A DNA stretch of 64,000 nucleotides from Vicia villosa (taxonomy: Eukaryota > Streptophyta > Magnoliopsida > Fabales > Fabaceae): NCBI RefSeq assembly GCF_029867415.1, contig NC_081182.1:13390497-13454496 (forward strand). Direction: 5' to 3'. Shown here piece after piece: positions 60,999-64,000 of this stretch. Both the position numbers and the translations under genes were made by a program. Positions within the stretch are counted from its first letter, which is position 1. Each line of letters starts with the position of its first letter. Under the pieces are notes generated by a model, which saw only the letters and a list, made by a program, of their open reading frames with translations, ran no database searches and was not told the origin of the DNA.

Positions 60999-61408
60999 TT
61001 CGTACTTATACAGTTAAAAAAGGAGAGCAATTCTTGTATAGACACGACCCTAAATTTACATTCTTATGAACAACCAATAAGAAAATGGTACTTTTTAAAC
61101 TTATTTTAATTTTAATTTTGTTTTTAATTGGATTTATGAGGTGGTTGAGATTATGAAGGAGAGAAAAAAATTAGTATTTATTTTTTATTAATTAAAATTT
61201 TGTGATTGGTTGTGTGTAAAACAAATTTCTTAGATATGTGTCTACCTAAGAATTTTCCCAAATTTTTTATTTTATTTTAATTAATGATTCAATTTCTTCT
61301 GATAAATACTTTTTACTTTTTCAAGCCCTATTTATAGGGAAAAGTTTATCTTTTAGATTTTTTTTGCAATAACTATGTATTTAATTTATATATTATTCAA
61401 ATACATTA

Positions 61409-61410
61409 GG

Positions 61411-61469
<59 letters not shown>
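61409..61469. repeat. (AAT)n microsatellite
   Basis: About 20 uninterrupted AAT units. Confidence 0.95.
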
Positions 61470-61471
<2 letters not shown>

Positions 61472-61719
61472 TTTGACTTTAGGATTAATTTTTGGAGGAA
61501 AAACACGTTGATGAACATTCGGTAGTATTATGCGAGGACAGAGTTAGTCATATGTTTCATTTATGTTACTTCAAACATTCCATAAAAAAAAATACTGCTT
61601 CAAATCTTTCAAGAAGCTTTTGCCTTGCAAACATTTACCGATAAAATTTGAAAATTTAACATTAATCCCTAAAAAACTGCTATATATTGTTAACTTCTTT
61701 TTTATTTGACAAGTTTTAT

Positions 61720-62180
61720 TTTTTAGATAATCTTTTAACTTATCATAGCTAATTTTATGAAACTATGCATGCAAAAGTTCTTACATGTAAACTTGTCACA
61801 TCAACTTCTTAAACATGCAAAATTGTGAAACTATTTTGTCTTAAAGTCTAAATTCATTTTTATAAAAAAAAAAAAAAAGTCTGAATTCATTGTTCCTAGT
61901 ATGTTGTAAATTCAAATTCCTAGGACTTGGTAAAAGAAGATACAACTCATTACAATAACCAAAGCATGAGTCATTTTCATGATGTATACTAATCACTGCT
62001 CATGCACAAAATCCAGCAACATAGGGTAGGTTACTTCCTACTACTGAACACCTATACACATAGCACAGGTGCATTAAACAAAATTAAATTATTTTTGCCA
62101 TTTGTTACAATTTTAATGTTTAATACATCTTCAAATAGAGCTAATTAATTAAGGAAATTATTACAACCCTCAAACCATAA
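61720..62180. repeat. Repeat copy A (uninterrupted hAT target paralogue)
   Basis: Shares with 62860-63290 the order: ctatgcatgcaaa, ttttgtcttaaa, gttgtaaattc.., acttggtaaaagaagat, attacaataaccaaa, catgatgtatacta, gagcacctat and cacaggtgcattaa. Contains a single ATGCATGC at 61765-61772. Confidence 0.75.
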
Positions 62181-62859
62181 CACATAATAATAGTGATAAT
62201 AATAATAATTTTTTACTCAGGTTCACACAAATTTAACAACTCCGTCTCTATATCAACACAATAATTTTAGTAAAACTAAAGTTATACTAACTTAAATGGT
62301 AAAATAACATTAAGAAAACATATATGTTTAATTAATATATTATATATTCATGTTTTATCTGCTAAAATTTTAAGAAAAATGTGTAATTGTTCATACAAAG
62401 GGATTATAAGTGGCGATATTATATCTATTTTAAAAATTTGTTTTTTTTTTAAAAAATTAAATCTAAATTTGGACAATCAAATTTTAAAACGATAACCAAT
62501 TTTAAAACTGATTTAAAGAGAAATATGGCTTTAGTTTTTTTATCCAACCAAACAAATAGTTAATATTTGAATATAATTTGATTTAAAAAAAAAAAACTAA
62601 CCATGCAATGCACCCCTACCATTAACATTTTTGTTGCCAATAGTACTAGTCATATGGGTATCTTTCTAAGTATCATCTAAGTACTTTTAATAGTGCTACA
62701 AACATTTGATAAAAAGTACTACTACAAACATTTCAAGCATAAAAAGTACTACTACTTCAAACATTTCAAACTTTTGGTTTATAAAAATTTATTTATAATA
62801 TAATTTCACAATTCAAGACATTATTAAACATAAGAATGATGAATTGTATTAATATTATC

Positions 62860-63290
62860 AAGTCAGAGCTTACTGTATATCAGCTTAACTACCTATGCAT
62901 GCAAACTCTACACATTATTTTAGAGTTTCTTGTGACACTAGTTTGTCTTAAATTTTGAATTTATTATTTTCTATGTTGTAAAATTCTAAGACTTGGTAAG
63001 AGAAGATTCATAGAATTTATTACAACAACCAAAACATAAGTCATATTCATAGAATTCATTACAACAACCAAAACATAAGTCATATTCATGATGTATACTA
63101 GTCGGTTTTGATGCATAAAATCCAAAATCATAGGATAAGGTGTCTCCCTATTACTACTGAGCACCTATCAACATAACACAGGCCAATTTAATAAAATCAG
63201 ATTATTTTTGTGATTTTGTTAGAATTTTATTGTTAAATACTACAGCTAATTAAACAAGGAAATTACAATCCTCAAGACATAATCAACATA
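62860..63290. repeat. Repeat copy B (uninterrupted hAT target paralogue)
   Basis: Second copy, about 1.13 kb from copy A. A single ATGCATGC stands at 62895-62902 in the context ttaactacct..aaactc, close to the ttaactagtt..aaatcc around the hAT insertion. A 41-bp tandem duplication (cattacaacaaccaaaacat) lies at 63014-63088. Confidence 0.75.
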
Positions 63291-63540
63291 ATAATGATAT
63301 TAAGTTGCACACATCATTCGATTTTGAATCTAAACCCTAAACCAACATAATATAGAAACAATTAAGAGAATAAAAAAATATGAAAATATATGTGATTATC
63401 TTTACGTCCTCTACTTTTTACACAAAATTTTTAAAAATACACACAACATCACAAAAACAACAATGTATTTCATACTGCTTATGTCTAAACATCATTTTCT
63501 AAAGTAGTTAATAGTCGATGATTTATTTTTTGCATATGAT

Positions 63541-63609
63541 TGACGAGGTAGCAACTTAAATATATAAAGTTAATATAGCTTAAAGATATGAAATGATTTG
63601 TTTAATTTT

Positions 63610-63659
<50 letters not shown>

Positions 63660-63775
63660 CAATTACAATTACAATGACTGATGAGGTAGCAGCTTAAATT
63701 TATAAAATTAATATAGCTTAAAGATATGAAATGAGTTGTTTAATTTTTTTAAATATATTTCAACTACAATTACAA
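63541..63775. repeat. Direct duplication around a (TA)n tract
   Basis: gacgaggtagcaacttaaat (63542) and gatgaggtagcagcttaaat (63679) begin two copies that run on through aatatagcttaaagatatga; a (TA)n tract at about 63614-63657 separates them. The rest to 64000 is AT-rich with no gene seen. Confidence 0.8.
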
Positions 63776-64000
63776 TAACATAATTGAAAAAAACAGATAA
63801 ATTATGTACTAATTGATATAACTTATCAATATAAGTTATAAATTGATTAAAAAAAAAGTTATAAGCATATAGCAAAATTAGTTACCAAACATATTTTTTA
63901 AACATATAAATTAGTAGAAATAAATTATAAACTTAAAAAAAATAATTTTTCCATATAAATTATGAGAAATAAATTATAAACTTAAAAAATTATTTTTCCA

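Larger units (their letters stand above)
58660..61720. other. AT-rich intergenic DNA
   Basis: No gene or element border found. It holds a (TTA)n tract at 59362-59421, a 74-bp tandem duplication at 60851-60998, and an (AAT)n tract at about 61409-61469. Confidence 0.4.

Overview
The window is nuclear DNA from a flowering plant, most likely a legume of the vetch/pea/medic group. The evidence is one intron-rich plant gene, Ogre/Tat-type LTR retrotransposons with a tRNA-Arg primer site, short legume-type TRIM, MITE and SINE insertions, and long AT-rich intergenic DNA. There is one host gene. Nearly everything else is transposable-element DNA, often nested.

Layout. 1-2646: 3' part of a plus-strand Ogre-like LTR. 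2647-14543: a minus-strand, gag-only Ogre/Tat-like retrotransposon with near-identical LTR copies, a tRNA-Arg primer site, a gag reading frame with two in-frame stops, and an array of about 31 short inverted-repeat words near the 3' LTR. 14544-14655: end of a hAT-like element. 14656-19400: decayed LINE pieces in both orientations, one split by a 1.9-kb solo LTR. 19500-22250: fold-back and MITE-like DNA and a palindrome-rich repeat. 22673-43191: an intact phosphatidylinositol 4-kinase alpha gene (PI4KA1-like), 26 coding exons and 2026 codons, whose introns carry a MITE, a complete 358-bp TRIM and several local tandem duplications. 43887-44063: a short poly(A) retroposon with 12-bp target duplications. 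44200-46950: a MULE-like remnant rich in palindromes. 47871-47997: a long (AT)n. 48469-54602: an apparently complete hAT transposon with an intact two-exon transposase and a perfect 8-bp target duplication; older copies of its target repeat lie at 61.7 and 62.9 kb. 55000-57740: a decayed minus-strand Ty1/copia element. 58430-58650: a copia RNase H fragment. 58.7-64 kb: AT-rich intergenic DNA with microsatellites and a diverged repeat pair.

PI4KA1 makes PI4P at the plasma membrane and all its splice junctions keep frame, so the surrounding insertions have not broken it. The hAT element has every part needed for autonomous movement. The most unusual signal is a recurring style of sequence in several element types: short inverted-repeat words whose two arms change together (for example TCAAC..GTTGA, TCGAC..GTCGA and TCAAT..ATTGA). 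This looks like selection for, or copying of, stem-loops or dimeric binding sites. All identifications are from reading and recall; no database search was run.
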